From: Comamonas sp. lk
GTDB taxonomy: Bacteria; Pseudomonadota; Gammaproteobacteria; Burkholderiales; Burkholderiaceae_C
Assembly (NCBI GenBank): GCA_945860595.1
Contig: CAMAQV010000013.1
Location: 1-61,683, forward strand
DNA length: 61,683 nt
Direction: 5' to 3'
Shown here piece after piece: positions 40,906-52,574 of the stretch. Both the position numbers and the translations under genes were made by a program. Numbering within the stretch: position 1 is the stretch's first letter; each line of letters opens with the position of its first letter. The notes beneath the pieces are model-generated. The model was given only the letters and a program-made list of their open reading frames with translations. It was not told where the DNA came from and did no database searches.

Positions 40906-41235
40906 ATGACCCACATCGTTACCGAAGCCTGCATCAAGTGCAAATACACCGACTGCGTCGACGTCTGCCCGGTGGACTGCTTTCGCGAAGGCCCCAACTT
41001 TCTGACCATTGATCCCGACGAGTGCATCGACTGCGCGGTCTGCATTCCCGAGTGTCCGGTCAATGCCATCTACGCCGAAGAAGACGCGCCCGCCGACCAG
41101 ATGCACATGGTCGCTCTCAACGCCGAACTGGCGCGCCTGCCGACCTGGAAGAGCATTACCAAGCGCAAAGCGCCACTGCCGGATGCCGACGACTGGAAGG
41201 ACAAAACCGACAAGCTCTCCGAGTTGATCCGCTGA
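40906..41235 (+). CDS. fdxA: 7Fe ferredoxin FdxA
   Basis: A 109-residue ferredoxin with a 3Fe-4S and a 4Fe-4S cluster. Cysteines are at 9, 12, 17, 21 and 25 and at 40, 43, 46 and 50, in [17 protein letters not shown] and [11 protein letters not shown]. The C-terminal extension after residue 60 is the usual one. ATG 40906 is the start. It lies 34 bp before a ferredoxin-NADP reductase gene, suggesting the two form one electron-transfer pair. Confidence 0.95.
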   Translation: MTHIVTEACIKCKYTDCVDVCPVDCFREGPNFLTIDPDECIDCAVCIPECPVNAIYAEEDAPADQMHMVALNAELARLPTWKSITKRKAPLPDADDWKDKTDKLSELIR

Positions 41236-41269
41236 TCCGCTTGCGGCACCGCAGACAGCAGGCCCGCCT

Positions 41270-42295
41270 TTGGAACCCACCGCTACCGACGCCCTGATCA
41301 TCGGCGCCGGGCCGGTGGGTTTGTTTCAGGTCTTTCAACTGGGGCTGCATGGCGTGGCGGCCCACGTAATCGACGCCCTGCCCTATGTGGGCGGCCAGTG
41401 CATCGAACTCTACGCCGACAAGCCGATTTACGACATCCCCGCCATTAGCGTGTGTACCGGGCGTGAACTGGTGCAGCGCCTGCAGGCGCAAATCGCACCC
41501 ATGAACGCCACCTTCCACCTGGGGCAACAGGTCGATAGCCTGCAGCGCCGGGCCGACGGGCGGTTTGCGCTGACGACCTCGGGCGGGACGCAATGGTTGG
41601 CGAAGACGGTCTTTATCGCGGCCGGCGCCGGTGCATTTGTCCCGCGCGCCTTTCCCCTGGCCGATTGCCAGCCCTACGCGGGCACGCAACTGCACTACCA
41701 CCCCGCGGCGCTACCGCCCGGAAAAGACCGCGCGGTAGTGGTGTTTGGAGGGGACGAGCAAGCGCTGAGCTGGGTGCTGGAACTGTGCGCGCAAGGCGCA
41801 GCCGTTACCTTGCTGCACCGCCGGACGCAACTGCAGGCACCGGCCAATGTGCTGGAACAGGTGAGCGCCGCTATTGCGCACGGGCGCCTGCGGTTTGTGG
41901 CGGGGCAGCCGATTGCCAGCACCGTATTCCAGGGCCGTTTGTGCAGCCTGACGATAGCCTTGCCGGACGGCGGGACGCAGGAGCTGCCCGTAGATCAATT
42001 GCTGGTGGCTCTGGGCCTGTCGCCCAAGCTGGGACCGCTGGCACACTGGGGCTTGGCGCTGGAGCGCAAGCAAATTCCCGTGAACACCGAAAACTTCCAG
42101 ACCACTGAGCCGGGCATCTTCGCAGTGGGCGATATCAACACCTATCCGAGCAAGAAAAAGCTGATCCTCTGCGGATTCCACGAGGCCACACTGGCAGCCT
42201 TCGGCGCCATGGCGCTGATCGCGCCACAGCACCCGGCGGCATTGGAATACACCACCACCAGCAAACGCCTGCACCGGATCCTGGGGGTGGACTGA
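41270..42295 (+). CDS. Ferredoxin-NADP reductase, thioredoxin-reductase-like type
   Basis: A 341-residue flavoprotein (FAD and NADPH) of the TrxR-like FNR type, which lacks the redox cysteine pair. FAD binding is seen in IIGAGPVGLFQVFQLGL and VGGQCIELYADKPIYDIP, and the second site in VGDINTYPSKKKLI. Size and segments match this type. The start is TTG 41270; no ATG precedes the FAD motif. It follows fdxA directly. It is convergent with the RutR-like regulator, 32 bp away. Confidence 0.9.
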   Translation: MEPTATDALIIGAGPVGLFQVFQLGLHGVAAHVIDALPYVGGQCIELYADKPIYDIPAISVCTGRELVQRLQAQIAPMNATFHLGQQVDSLQRRADGRFALTTSGGTQWLAKTVFIAAGAGAFVPRAFPLADCQPYAGTQLHYHPAALPPGKDRAVVVFGGDEQALSWVLELCAQGAAVTLLHRRTQLQAPANVLEQVSAAIAHGRLRFVAGQPIASTVFQGRLCSLTIALPDGGTQELPVDQLLVALGLSPKLGPLAHWGLALERKQIPVNTENFQTTEPGIFAVGDINTYPSKKKLILCGFHEATLAAFGAMALIAPQHPAALEYTTTSKRLHRILGVD

Positions 42296-42327
42296 AGGCC
42301 AATCGGCACGCGAGCCAAAACGGTGCT

Positions 42328-42987
42328 TCAGCGCAGGGCAGGAACCAATACGGTGCGCAGCACCATGTCCACAATCATGGACTCGGCATCGGCAAAGTCC
42401 TGTGCCTCCAGCGCCGGTTTGCCCAACACCAAGCTGATCTGGCTGGCCCAGTCGGCGTAGACCTGGGTTGAGGCCCACAGCAGAATCATCAGATGCTGGC
42501 CATCCACCGGGCGGCACAAACCCCGTTCGGCCCAGCGGTTAAACATCGCCACATCCGCCTGCAAAGAGGGCACAACGCGCTCGGCAATCTCCGCAGCAAA
42601 CAACGGCGCACCGGAGAGGACTTCGTTGGCATAGACACGCGAATCATCCGGCCGTTCGCGTGAGAAGCGCAGCTTACCGGCGATGTATTCGCGCAAGGCC
42701 AGCTCCGGGTCATCTTGGCGCTGGCTCAGGGTATCCATGTAAAGCAGCCAGACATCAAGCACGCCGTGCAAAACCCGCCGGTACAGCGCCTCTTTGCTCG
42801 GAAAGTAATACAACAGGTTTTGCTTGGACGCACCGACCGCCTTGGCAATGTGGTCCAGCGACACGCCGCCGTAGCCGCGCTGGGCGAACAGCTTTTTGGC
42901 GGCGTCCAGGATGTCGTGCTCCAGCTGCTCGCGGGAGGCGCGAACCCGGGGGCTTTTAGGGGCTACGGGGGGGGCAGGTTTTTTCAC
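42328..42987 (-). CDS. TetR-family regulator, RutR-like
   Basis: A 219-residue repressor in the style of RutR, which in E. coli senses uracil and thymine. The helix-turn-helix is at about 42-61 (VSLDHIAKAVGASKQNLLYY), and the sequence YYFPSKEALYRRVLHGVLDVW matches RutR closely. LMILLWASTQVYADWASQI is the ligand-domain segment shared with RutR. The frame is open far upstream, so the start is uncertain: GTG 42987 is chosen; GTG 43044 and TTG 43032 are possible but lie in or beyond the operator. It is divergent from preT across the palindrome at 43024-43041 and is the likely repressor of the pyrimidine locus. Confidence 0.88.
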   Translation of the reverse strand: MKKPAPPVAPKSPRVRASREQLEHDILDAAKKLFAQRGYGGVSLDHIAKAVGASKQNLLYYFPSKEALYRRVLHGVLDVWLLYMDTLSQRQDDPELALREYIAGKLRFSRERPDDSRVYANEVLSGAPLFAAEIAERVVPSLQADVAMFNRWAERGLCRPVDGQHLMILLWASTQVYADWASQISLVLGKPALEAQDFADAESMIVDMVLRTVLVPALR

Positions 42988-43023
42988 GGTTGGTATGGAT
43001 GTTGCACCATTCGCTTCTAGGGT

Positions 43024-43041
43024 TTTTACCAATTGGTAAAA
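43024..43041. promoter_or_regulatory. Perfect 18-bp palindrome, predicted RutR-like operator
   Basis: TTTTACCAATTGGTAAAA is a perfect palindrome between the divergent regulator and preT. It contains TTTACCA-AT-TGGTAAA, close to the E. coli RutR consensus TTGACCA-NN-TGGTCAA (the differences are symmetric). It overlaps the -35 box of the predicted preT promoter, as expected for a repressor. Confidence 0.75.
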
Positions 43042-43061
43042 CACAATTTGCGCCCTGTAAT
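43033..43061 (+). promoter_or_regulatory. Predicted preT promoter
   Basis: A -35 box TTGGTA (43033-43038) and -10 box TGTAAT (43056-43061) are separated by exactly 17 bases. The -35 lies in the palindrome, so a bound repressor would block RNA polymerase. The predicted start of transcription is near 43068, 25 bases before the preT ATG. Confidence 0.6.
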
Positions 43062-43092
43062 GGTGCGATCTGAGCTGACTGGAAAACCGAAT

Positions 43093-44439
43093 ATGACCAT
43101 CGATGCATCCACGCCCGGCATCCATGCGGGCCGCTTGTCCGCCGCGCAGTACCAGCGCAATTTTTGCGATGCGCACCCGCCGCTGTCGGTGTTCGAGGCC
43201 CACAACGAGGCCGACCGCTGCTACTACTGCTTTGACGCCCCCTGCCAAACCGCCTGCCCTACCGGCATCGATGTGCCCAGCTTTATCCAGCGCATCGCCG
43301 ATGGCAATGTGCGCGGTGCGGCACACACCATTCTGGAGTCCAACCCCTTGGGCGGCATGTGCGCCCGGGTCTGCCCGACCGAGGTGCTGTGCGAACAGGC
43401 CTGCGTGCGCAACACCTCCGAAGACAAACCGGTTGAGATCGGCGCGCTGCAGCGCTTTGCCACCGACAGCTACCTGCAAAAACCCGGTGCGCCACTGTTC
43501 ACCCGGGCGGCTGCCACCGGCAAAACCGTGGCCGTGGTGGGCGCGGGGCCAGCCGGTCTGGCCTGCGCCCACGGTCTGGCGCGGCGCGGGCACGATGTGG
43601 TGCTGTTCGACGCCCAGCCCAAAGCCGGCGGCCTGAATGAATACGGTCTGGCCACCTACAAAACCACCGATGACTTTGCGCAAAAGGAAGTGGCCTGGCT
43701 GCTGTCGATTGGCGGTATTAGCGTGCGGCATGGCCAACGCCTGGGTGGGGACATCACGCTGGAGCAGCTGACCCGGGACTACGGCGCGGTTTTTCTGGGC
43801 ATGGGCCTGGGTGGGGTGAACAGCATCGGCATCCCTGAGCCCACAGCCACAGGGCTGCGCAACGCGGTCGAGTTCATCGCCGAACTGCGCCAGGCGCAGG
43901 ATTACGCCAGCGTGCCTGTGGGCCGCCACGTGGTAGTGATCGGCGGCGGTATGACGGCGGTGGACGCGTCCGTGCAGTCCAAAAAACTGGGAGCGCAGAG
44001 CGTCACCATGGTCTACCGCCGGGGCGCAGCCGACATGGGCGCATCCGGGCACGAGCAGGCCTGGGCGCTGGAAAACGGCGTGCACATCCGCCACTGGGCA
44101 GCGCCGCTTGAAGTACTGGCCGAGGGCGGTACGGTGCGCGGCGTGCGCTTCGCGGCAACCCGTATGGAAGGTGGCAAGTTGGTCACCGGCACCGAGGAAT
44201 TCACGCTGGAGGCCGACATGGTGCTCAAAGCCATCGGCCAAAGCCCCGACGTGCAGCCGCTGGGCAGCTTGTTGGAGTTGCGCCAGGGCCGCATCGTGGC
44301 GGATGCCCAGCAACGCAGCAGCCACGCCAAGGTCTGGGCTGGCGGCGACTGCTGCCACGGCGGGCGCGACCTGACCGTCGAAGCCGTCGAGCACGGCAAA
44401 GTCGCCGCCCAATCGATCCACCAAGCCCTCAGCGCCTGA
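43093..44439 (+). CDS. preT: NAD-dependent dihydropyrimidine dehydrogenase, PreT subunit
   Basis: A 448-residue FAD/NAD subunit of dihydropyrimidine dehydrogenase, which with PreA reduces uracil and thymine to dihydro forms in step 1 of the reductive pathway. Two N-terminal iron-sulfur clusters use C43, C46, C51, C55 and C90, C94, C100, C104. FAD binding is VGAGPAGLACAHGLARRG, and the NAD motif is VIGGGMTAVDASVQSKKLG. It starts at ATG 43093, downstream of the RutR-like operator, and is followed by preA 18 bp on. Confidence 0.94.
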   Translation: MTIDASTPGIHAGRLSAAQYQRNFCDAHPPLSVFEAHNEADRCYYCFDAPCQTACPTGIDVPSFIQRIADGNVRGAAHTILESNPLGGMCARVCPTEVLCEQACVRNTSEDKPVEIGALQRFATDSYLQKPGAPLFTRAAATGKTVAVVGAGPAGLACAHGLARRGHDVVLFDAQPKAGGLNEYGLATYKTTDDFAQKEVAWLLSIGGISVRHGQRLGGDITLEQLTRDYGAVFLGMGLGGVNSIGIPEPTATGLRNAVEFIAELRQAQDYASVPVGRHVVVIGGGMTAVDASVQSKKLGAQSVTMVYRRGAADMGASGHEQAWALENGVHIRHWAAPLEVLAEGGTVRGVRFAATRMEGGKLVTGTEEFTLEADMVLKAIGQSPDVQPLGSLLELRQGRIVADAQQRSSHAKVWAGGDCCHGGRDLTVEAVEHGKVAAQSIHQALSA

Positions 44440-44457
44440 GCCGCAAGGAACACCCAT

Positions 44458-47267
<2,810 letters not shown>

Positions 47268-47303
47268 AGCCCATCACCCACCCCACGCGACCAGGAGAGC
47301 ACC

Positions 47304-48560
47304 ATGAACATGACCAGCACCATCGATATCGACAGCCTGCGCATCAACGGCGAACGCCTGTGGGCCTCGCTGATGGAGTTGGCGCAGATCGGCGCAACGC
47401 CCAAGGGCGGTGTCTGCCGCCTGACACTCACCGACCTGGACAAGCAAGGCCGCGACCTGGTCACGCGCTGGGCGCGCGAGGCAGGCATGACGGTCACCAT
47501 CGACAAAATCGGTAACGGCTTTATGCGCCGCCCCGGGCGCAACAACAGCCTGCCGCCCATCATGACCGGCAGCCATATTGACACCCAACCCACGGGCGGG
47601 AAGTTCGACGGCAACTACGGTGTGCTGGCGGGTATTGAAGTGGTGCGCACGCTCAATGATCTGGGTATCGAGACCGAAGCGCCCATCGAAGTGGCCTTCT
47701 GGACGAACGAAGAAGGCTCACGCTTTGTGCCGGTGATGATGGGCTCGGGCGTATTCGCCAAAGCTTTCACGCTGGAACACGCCTACGCTGCCACCGACAC
47801 CACCGGCGTCTCGGTCAAAGAAGAGCTGGAGCGCATCGGCTACATCGGCGATCAGGAGCCGGGCGAACATCCCATCGGCGCGTACTTTGAGACCCACATT
47901 GAACAAGGCCCGGTTTTGGAAGACAACGACGTGACCATTGGCGTGGTCCAGGGCGTGCTCGGCATCCGCTGGTTTGACTGTACCGTCACAGGCATGGAAG
48001 CCCATGCCGGCCCCACCCCCATGGCGCTGCGCCGCGACGCCATGCAGGTGGCCACCCACATCATGCAAGAGGTCGTCGCATCTGCCCTGCGCCACGCGCC
48101 GCATGGCCGCGGCACCGTCGGCATGGTGCAGGTCTTCCCCAACAGCCGCAACGTGATTCCCGGGCGGGTCAAGTTCAGCATCGACCTGCGCAACAGCACC
48201 GACGCGCTGGTCGACCAAATGGCCGACGAGGTGAAGGCCTTTGCCGCCCGTAAAGCCACCGAGACCGGGCTGGACGTGAAGATTGAGCTGGTCTCCAGCT
48301 ATTCGGCCATCGGCTTCCATGCCGACTGCATCGACGCGGTTGCGCGCTCCGCCAAGAAACTGGGTTACTCGAATATGCCCGTGGTCTCTGGCGCCGGCCA
48401 CGATGCGGTCTACATGGCCAAACTGGCCTCTAGCGGCATGATCTTCATACCCTGCAAGGACGGCATCAGCCACAACGAAATTGAAGATGCCAAGCCCGAA
48501 CACATCACCGCCGGATGCAACGTGCTGCTGCATGCCATGCTGGAGCGCGCGGGTACCTGA
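47304..48560 (+). CDS. Zn-dependent N-carbamoyl-beta-alanine amidohydrolase-type enzyme (M20 family)
   Basis: A 418-residue M20/HyuC-AmaB family hydrolase, predicted to remove the carbamoyl group in step 3, giving beta-alanine, ammonia and CO2. Metal ligands H91 and D102 are in GSHIDTQPTGGKFDGNYG, and the acidic pair is in NEEGSR (136-140). HIEQGPVLE is a further ligand region. The allantoate/ureidoglycolate branch of the family cannot be excluded by eye; context after dihydropyrimidinase favours the beta-ureidopropionase role. AGGAG precedes ATG 47304. Confidence 0.88.
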   Translation: MNMTSTIDIDSLRINGERLWASLMELAQIGATPKGGVCRLTLTDLDKQGRDLVTRWAREAGMTVTIDKIGNGFMRRPGRNNSLPPIMTGSHIDTQPTGGKFDGNYGVLAGIEVVRTLNDLGIETEAPIEVAFWTNEEGSRFVPVMMGSGVFAKAFTLEHAYAATDTTGVSVKEELERIGYIGDQEPGEHPIGAYFETHIEQGPVLEDNDVTIGVVQGVLGIRWFDCTVTGMEAHAGPTPMALRRDAMQVATHIMQEVVASALRHAPHGRGTVGMVQVFPNSRNVIPGRVKFSIDLRNSTDALVDQMADEVKAFAARKATETGLDVKIELVSSYSAIGFHADCIDAVARSAKKLGYSNMPVVSGAGHDAVYMAKLASSGMIFIPCKDGISHNEIEDAKPEHITAGCNVLLHAMLERAGT

Positions 48561-48622
48561 ATGTTTCTGCTGGTTCCTTTTTTCGGCTCCCCAGCGGCCG
48601 ACCACCCTTGATTGGAGCAAAC

Positions 48623-49615
48623 ATGACGACTGATACTGACAACATGCGGCGCAGAATTTTGAGCGGTTTGGCCGCCGGCGCAGCCCTCCCCTGGCTCAGC
48701 AACGCGGCCCTGGCCGCGGGCCCGCGTATCAAAGTCGCCGGCCTCCACAGCGACCCGGTGGAAAACGCCTGGAACTCGCGCATCCACGAAGCCTGCAAAG
48801 CGGCGGATGCTGAGGGCATCATCGAATACAAGTTCTCGGAATCGGTGGCCAATACCGACTACCCCCGCGTGATCCGCGAGTACGCAGAGCAAGGCGTGCA
48901 ACTGATCGTAGGTGAGGTCTATGGCGTGGAAAAAGACGCCCGCGCTGTCGCCAAGGACTACCCCAAAGTGGCGTTTTTGTGCGGCTCCAGCGGCGGCCCG
49001 CAAGCATCCAACTTTGGCACTTTCGGCACCTGGAACCATGAAGCAGCCTACCTGACCGGCATCCTGGCCGGTCACATGACCAAAACCGGCAAGCTAGGCG
49101 CTGTGGGCGGCTATCCCATCCCCGAAGTGAACCGGCTGATCCACGCCTTCCGCCAGGGCGTGCGCGAGGTCAAGCCCGACGCCACCTTCCAAGTCGCCTT
49201 CATCAACACCTGGTTTGACCCCCCCAAAGCCAAAGAAGCTGCGCTGGCCCAGTTGGACGGCGGTTGCGACATTCTGTTTGGTGAGCGCATCGGCACCGCT
49301 GACGCAGCCAAGGCGCGCGGCAAACTGTCAGTCGGCTCGCTGATCGACTACATGCCACGTTACCCTGGCACCGTGTTCGCCAACGCCATGTGGTACTTCC
49401 GCCCCATCCTCAACGGCGCGATTGCTGACGTACAGGCAGGCCGACCCACCGGCAAGGACTACAGCCCCTTCAGCATGATGAAAACCGGCGGCAATGGCGT
49501 CACCTTTGACAGCAAGCTGGTTCCACCGGCGGCGCTGAAGATGATGCAAGCCAAAGAAGCGGCCATCAAGTCGGGTTCGCTCACGATTCCCGCAGTCGAC
49601 ACGCAACCCACCTGA
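48623..49615 (+). CDS. BMP-family ABC transporter substrate-binding protein
   Basis: A 330-residue periplasmic binding protein of the BMP/PnrA family, whose known members bind nucleosides. The N-terminus MRRRILSGLAAGAALPWLSN looks like a twin-arginine or strong Sec signal with cleavage near ALA-A (31). KVAGLHSDPVENAWNSRIHEA begins the mature fold. It is expected to bring pyrimidine nucleosides or bases to the transporter at 51021-54530; the amidase gene lies between. ATG 48623 is the start. Confidence 0.88.
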   Translation: MTTDTDNMRRRILSGLAAGAALPWLSNAALAAGPRIKVAGLHSDPVENAWNSRIHEACKAADAEGIIEYKFSESVANTDYPRVIREYAEQGVQLIVGEVYGVEKDARAVAKDYPKVAFLCGSSGGPQASNFGTFGTWNHEAAYLTGILAGHMTKTGKLGAVGGYPIPEVNRLIHAFRQGVREVKPDATFQVAFINTWFDPPKAKEAALAQLDGGCDILFGERIGTADAAKARGKLSVGSLIDYMPRYPGTVFANAMWYFRPILNGAIADVQAGRPTGKDYSPFSMMKTGGNGVTFDSKLVPPAALKMMQAKEAAIKSGSLTIPAVDTQPT

Positions 49616-49624
49616 GGGTGGCGC

Positions 49625-51028
49625 TTGGCCTTGTCCCTGGCGCGCTATGTCGAAGCCGATGCCTGCACGCTGGCGCAGTGGGTCCGTGACGGTGAAGTCA
49701 CGGCCCATGCGCTACTGGCCATGGCCGTGGCGCGCAGCCATGCCCTGCAGTCCACCACCGGTTCTATGAGCCAGTGGGTGGACAACTTGGCGCAGACATC
49801 TCTGGCGCGCATAGGCCGCGCCGCACCCCTTGCCGGGGTGCCCTTTTTGGTCAAAGACCTGGGCTCGCCGCTGGCCGGCGCAGTCGATCAAGCCGGTAGT
49901 CGCCACCTCGCGCGCTACGGCACACCCAGCCTCCATGATGGGGAGCTGATTGCCCGCCTGAAGATGGGCGGGCTGGTGCCATTTGGCAAAACCACGGTCC
50001 CCGAATTCGGTCTGAGCCTGGTCACCGAGCCGGCCATCGGCCCGGTCTGCCGTAACCCCTGGGATGGCACGCGCAGCGCGGGCGGTTCCTCCGGTGGTTC
50101 TGCTGCTGCCGTAGCCGCAGGCATTGTCCCCATGGCCCACGCCACCGATGCGGGGGGCTCCATCCGCGTGTCCGCTGCCGCGTGCGGCCTGGTCGGCCTC
50201 AAGCCCGGCCGGGGTGCCACGCCGCAAGGCCCCGACTACAACAACCTGCTGGGCGGATTAGCCAGCGAATTTGTCATCAGCCGCAGCGTGCGTGACACGG
50301 CAGCGGCCTGGCATATCGTGCACCCCGACAGCCCCGTTCCAGCACAGCACCCTGCCCCGCTGCGGGTCGGGCTGCTCACGCACGCGCCGCAGGGGCATGT
50401 AGTGCACGCGGCCTGGGCTGCGGCCGCTGAATCCGCAGCGCGCGTACTGGCTGACGCGGGGCATCACATCACGCAGCTGGACAGCCGCCGCCTACAAACT
50501 GCCTGCGCGCTCTCGGCCCAGGCCTTTAGCGTGTACGCCTGCCGCAGCGCCGCAGCCGCTGCGCAAGCCCTGAGCCCGGCACCCGGCGATCTGGAGCCCA
50601 TGACCTGGGCCGCAGTGCGCGCAGGGCAAGCCTTGAGCGCCCTGGAACACGCACAGGCTGAAATCGCAGTGGCGCGGGTCAGCGCGCTGATGGCTGGCCT
50701 GTTTGCGGAATACGACCTGATTCTCAGCCCCGCACTGGCCACTGGCCTGCCCGGTATCGGCGAGTGGGACACCAAAGGGCAGCCTTGTGATGCCACCGCG
50801 CTGCAAGCGCACTTTGAACGCTTTAGCGCCATCGCGCCTTTTTCAGCGGTTGCCAATGTGGCGGGTTGTCCGGCCATCGTGGTTCCGCATGGCCGCGACC
50901 CGCACGGTATGCCGCTGGGCGTGCAGATGATGGCGGCGCGGACACGCGAGCCGCTGCTGATCGCCCTGGCCGCGCACCTGGAATCGGTCGCTCCCTGGCC
51001 CGTCGTGGCGCCCCTGGCCTATGTCTGA
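49625..51028 (+). CDS. Amidase signature family hydrolase
   Basis: A 467-residue amidase with the full Ser-cis-Ser-Lys triad: K77 in PFLVKDLGS, S155 in SAGGSSGGSAAA, and S179 in GGSIRV. It is soluble, with no signal peptide. Start is TTG 49625, ten bases after the binding-protein stop. It is embedded in the pyrimidine transport operon. It might hydrolyse a urea- or carbamoyl-type intermediate (AtzF-like) or another amide, but the substrate cannot be read from the sequence. Confidence 0.87.
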   Translation: MALSLARYVEADACTLAQWVRDGEVTAHALLAMAVARSHALQSTTGSMSQWVDNLAQTSLARIGRAAPLAGVPFLVKDLGSPLAGAVDQAGSRHLARYGTPSLHDGELIARLKMGGLVPFGKTTVPEFGLSLVTEPAIGPVCRNPWDGTRSAGGSSGGSAAAVAAGIVPMAHATDAGGSIRVSAAACGLVGLKPGRGATPQGPDYNNLLGGLASEFVISRSVRDTAAAWHIVHPDSPVPAQHPAPLRVGLLTHAPQGHVVHAAWAAAAESAARVLADAGHHITQLDSRRLQTACALSAQAFSVYACRSAAAAAQALSPAPGDLEPMTWAAVRAGQALSALEHAQAEIAVARVSALMAGLFAEYDLILSPALATGLPGIGEWDTKGQPCDATALQAHFERFSAIAPFSAVANVAGCPAIVVPHGRDPHGMPLGVQMMAARTREPLLIALAAHLESVAPWPVVAPLAYV

Positions 51029-52574
51029 GCAAGCAGCTAGCGCCAAGCCGGGCACCACGCCCGCACTGCGCCTGCAGGGCATCAGCAAGCGCTTTGGCGA
51101 GGTGCGCGCCAACACGGATATCTCACTGACGCTGGCGCAAGGCGAAATCCTGGGCCTGCTGGGCGAAAACGGTGCTGGCAAAACCACGCTGATCAGCATC
51201 TTGTTTGGCCACTATGTTGCCGACAGCGGCCATATCGAAGTGTTCGGCCACCCGCTGGAGCCCGGCTCGCAGCGCGCCGCCATCGCCGCCGGTATCGGTC
51301 TGGTGCACCAGCATTTCACGCTGGCGGCCAACCTGACGGTCCTGGACAATGTGCTGGTCGGAACCGAGCGCCTGTGGCGGGCGGCATCGGGGCGACAGGC
51401 GGCCCGCACACGTTTGCAAGAGCTATCAGAGCAGTTCGGCCTGCGCGTGGACCCGGATGTCCCGGTGCATCGCCTCTCGGTGGGCGAGCAGCAGCGGGTG
51501 GAAATTCTGAAGTCACTCTACCGGCAGGCGCGCATTCTCGTGCTCGACGAGCCGACCGCTGTGCTCACGCCCGGTGAGTCGATCACCCTTTTTGAAACCC
51601 TGCGCAAGATGGCCGCTGCCGGGCTGTCGGTGATTCTGATCAGCCACAAGCTGGACGAGGTGCTGCGCGTGGCCGACCAGGTGGCGGTGCTGCGCGCAGG
51701 CGAGTTGGTCGCCCAGCGCGCAGCGCGCGATCTGGACCGCGCCACGCTAGCCGAACTGATGGTAGGTCGGCGCGTGGTACGCCCCACCCGCACACCGCTG
51801 CCTGTAGGCGATGTGGTCTGGTCGCTGCGGGACGTCAGTCTGGGCGGCCAGGGTGGACGCAGCCACCTGCGCGGCGCAACGCTGGATGTGCACGCCCATG
51901 AAATCGTGGGTGTGGTGGGCGTGGCCGGTAATGGGCAGCAGGCGCTGCTTGCGCTGGCTTGTGGCATGCGGGTACCCCGCACGGGTGCGGCGCTGTTGCG
52001 CGGCCAGAACGTAGACAAGCCGCGCCACCGCATCCTGCGCGCGGCGGGCCTGGCGCGCATTCCAGAAGACCGGCACCGCGAAGGCGTGGTCGGTGACCTG
52101 GCGCTGTGGCACAACGCCATCATCGAAGACCTGGCCGATCCTCGGTTCAGCCGCTGGGGCTGGCTGCGCAAAACCGCAGCGCTGGCTTACACCCGGCAGC
52201 TGATCAGCGACTTTGACATCCGTTGCGCCGGGCCTGAACAAAAGACCCGGCTGCTATCAGGCGGCAATATGCAAAAGCTCATCGTCGGTCGTGGCCTGGC
52301 GGCGCAGCCCTCCTTCATCGTGGCCAGCCAGCCTGTGCGCGGTCTGGACGAAGGCGCAATTGCCGATGTGCATGCCCGCCTGCTGGCCGCCCGAGAGCGC
52401 GGGGCCGCGGTGCTGCTCGTGACCGACGATCTGGACGAGGCGCTGGAGTTGTCCGACCGCATCGTGGTGATACAAAACGGACGCCTGAGCGCGCCGATTG
52501 CGGCCCAGGACTACGACGTGGCACACATCGGCATGTTGATGCTGGGCGAACAGGAGGCGGCCCATGCGGCTTGA
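51021..52574 (+). CDS. Nucleoside-type ABC transporter, duplicated ATP-binding protein
   Basis: A 517-residue fused double ATPase of the RbsA/NupO/YufO type. The N-terminal domain has GENGAGKT at 48-55, signature LSVGEQQRVEILKSL and Walker B LVLDEPTAVLTP. The C-terminal domain has a degenerate P-loop, VAGNGQQALLALACG, which is usual for this group. It overlaps the amidase stop by eight bases and the permease start by 11. Together with the BMP protein this suggests uptake of a nucleoside or base. Confidence 0.92.
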   Translation: MSEQAASAKPGTTPALRLQGISKRFGEVRANTDISLTLAQGEILGLLGENGAGKTTLISILFGHYVADSGHIEVFGHPLEPGSQRAAIAAGIGLVHQHFTLAANLTVLDNVLVGTERLWRAASGRQAARTRLQELSEQFGLRVDPDVPVHRLSVGEQQRVEILKSLYRQARILVLDEPTAVLTPGESITLFETLRKMAAAGLSVILISHKLDEVLRVADQVAVLRAGELVAQRAARDLDRATLAELMVGRRVVRPTRTPLPVGDVVWSLRDVSLGGQGGRSHLRGATLDVHAHEIVGVVGVAGNGQQALLALACGMRVPRTGAALLRGQNVDKPRHRILRAAGLARIPEDRHREGVVGDLALWHNAIIEDLADPRFSRWGWLRKTAALAYTRQLISDFDIRCAGPEQKTRLLSGGNMQKLIVGRGLAAQPSFIVASQPVRGLDEGAIADVHARLLAARERGAAVLLVTDDLDEALELSDRIVVIQNGRLSAPIAAQDYDVAHIGMLMLGEQEAAHAA

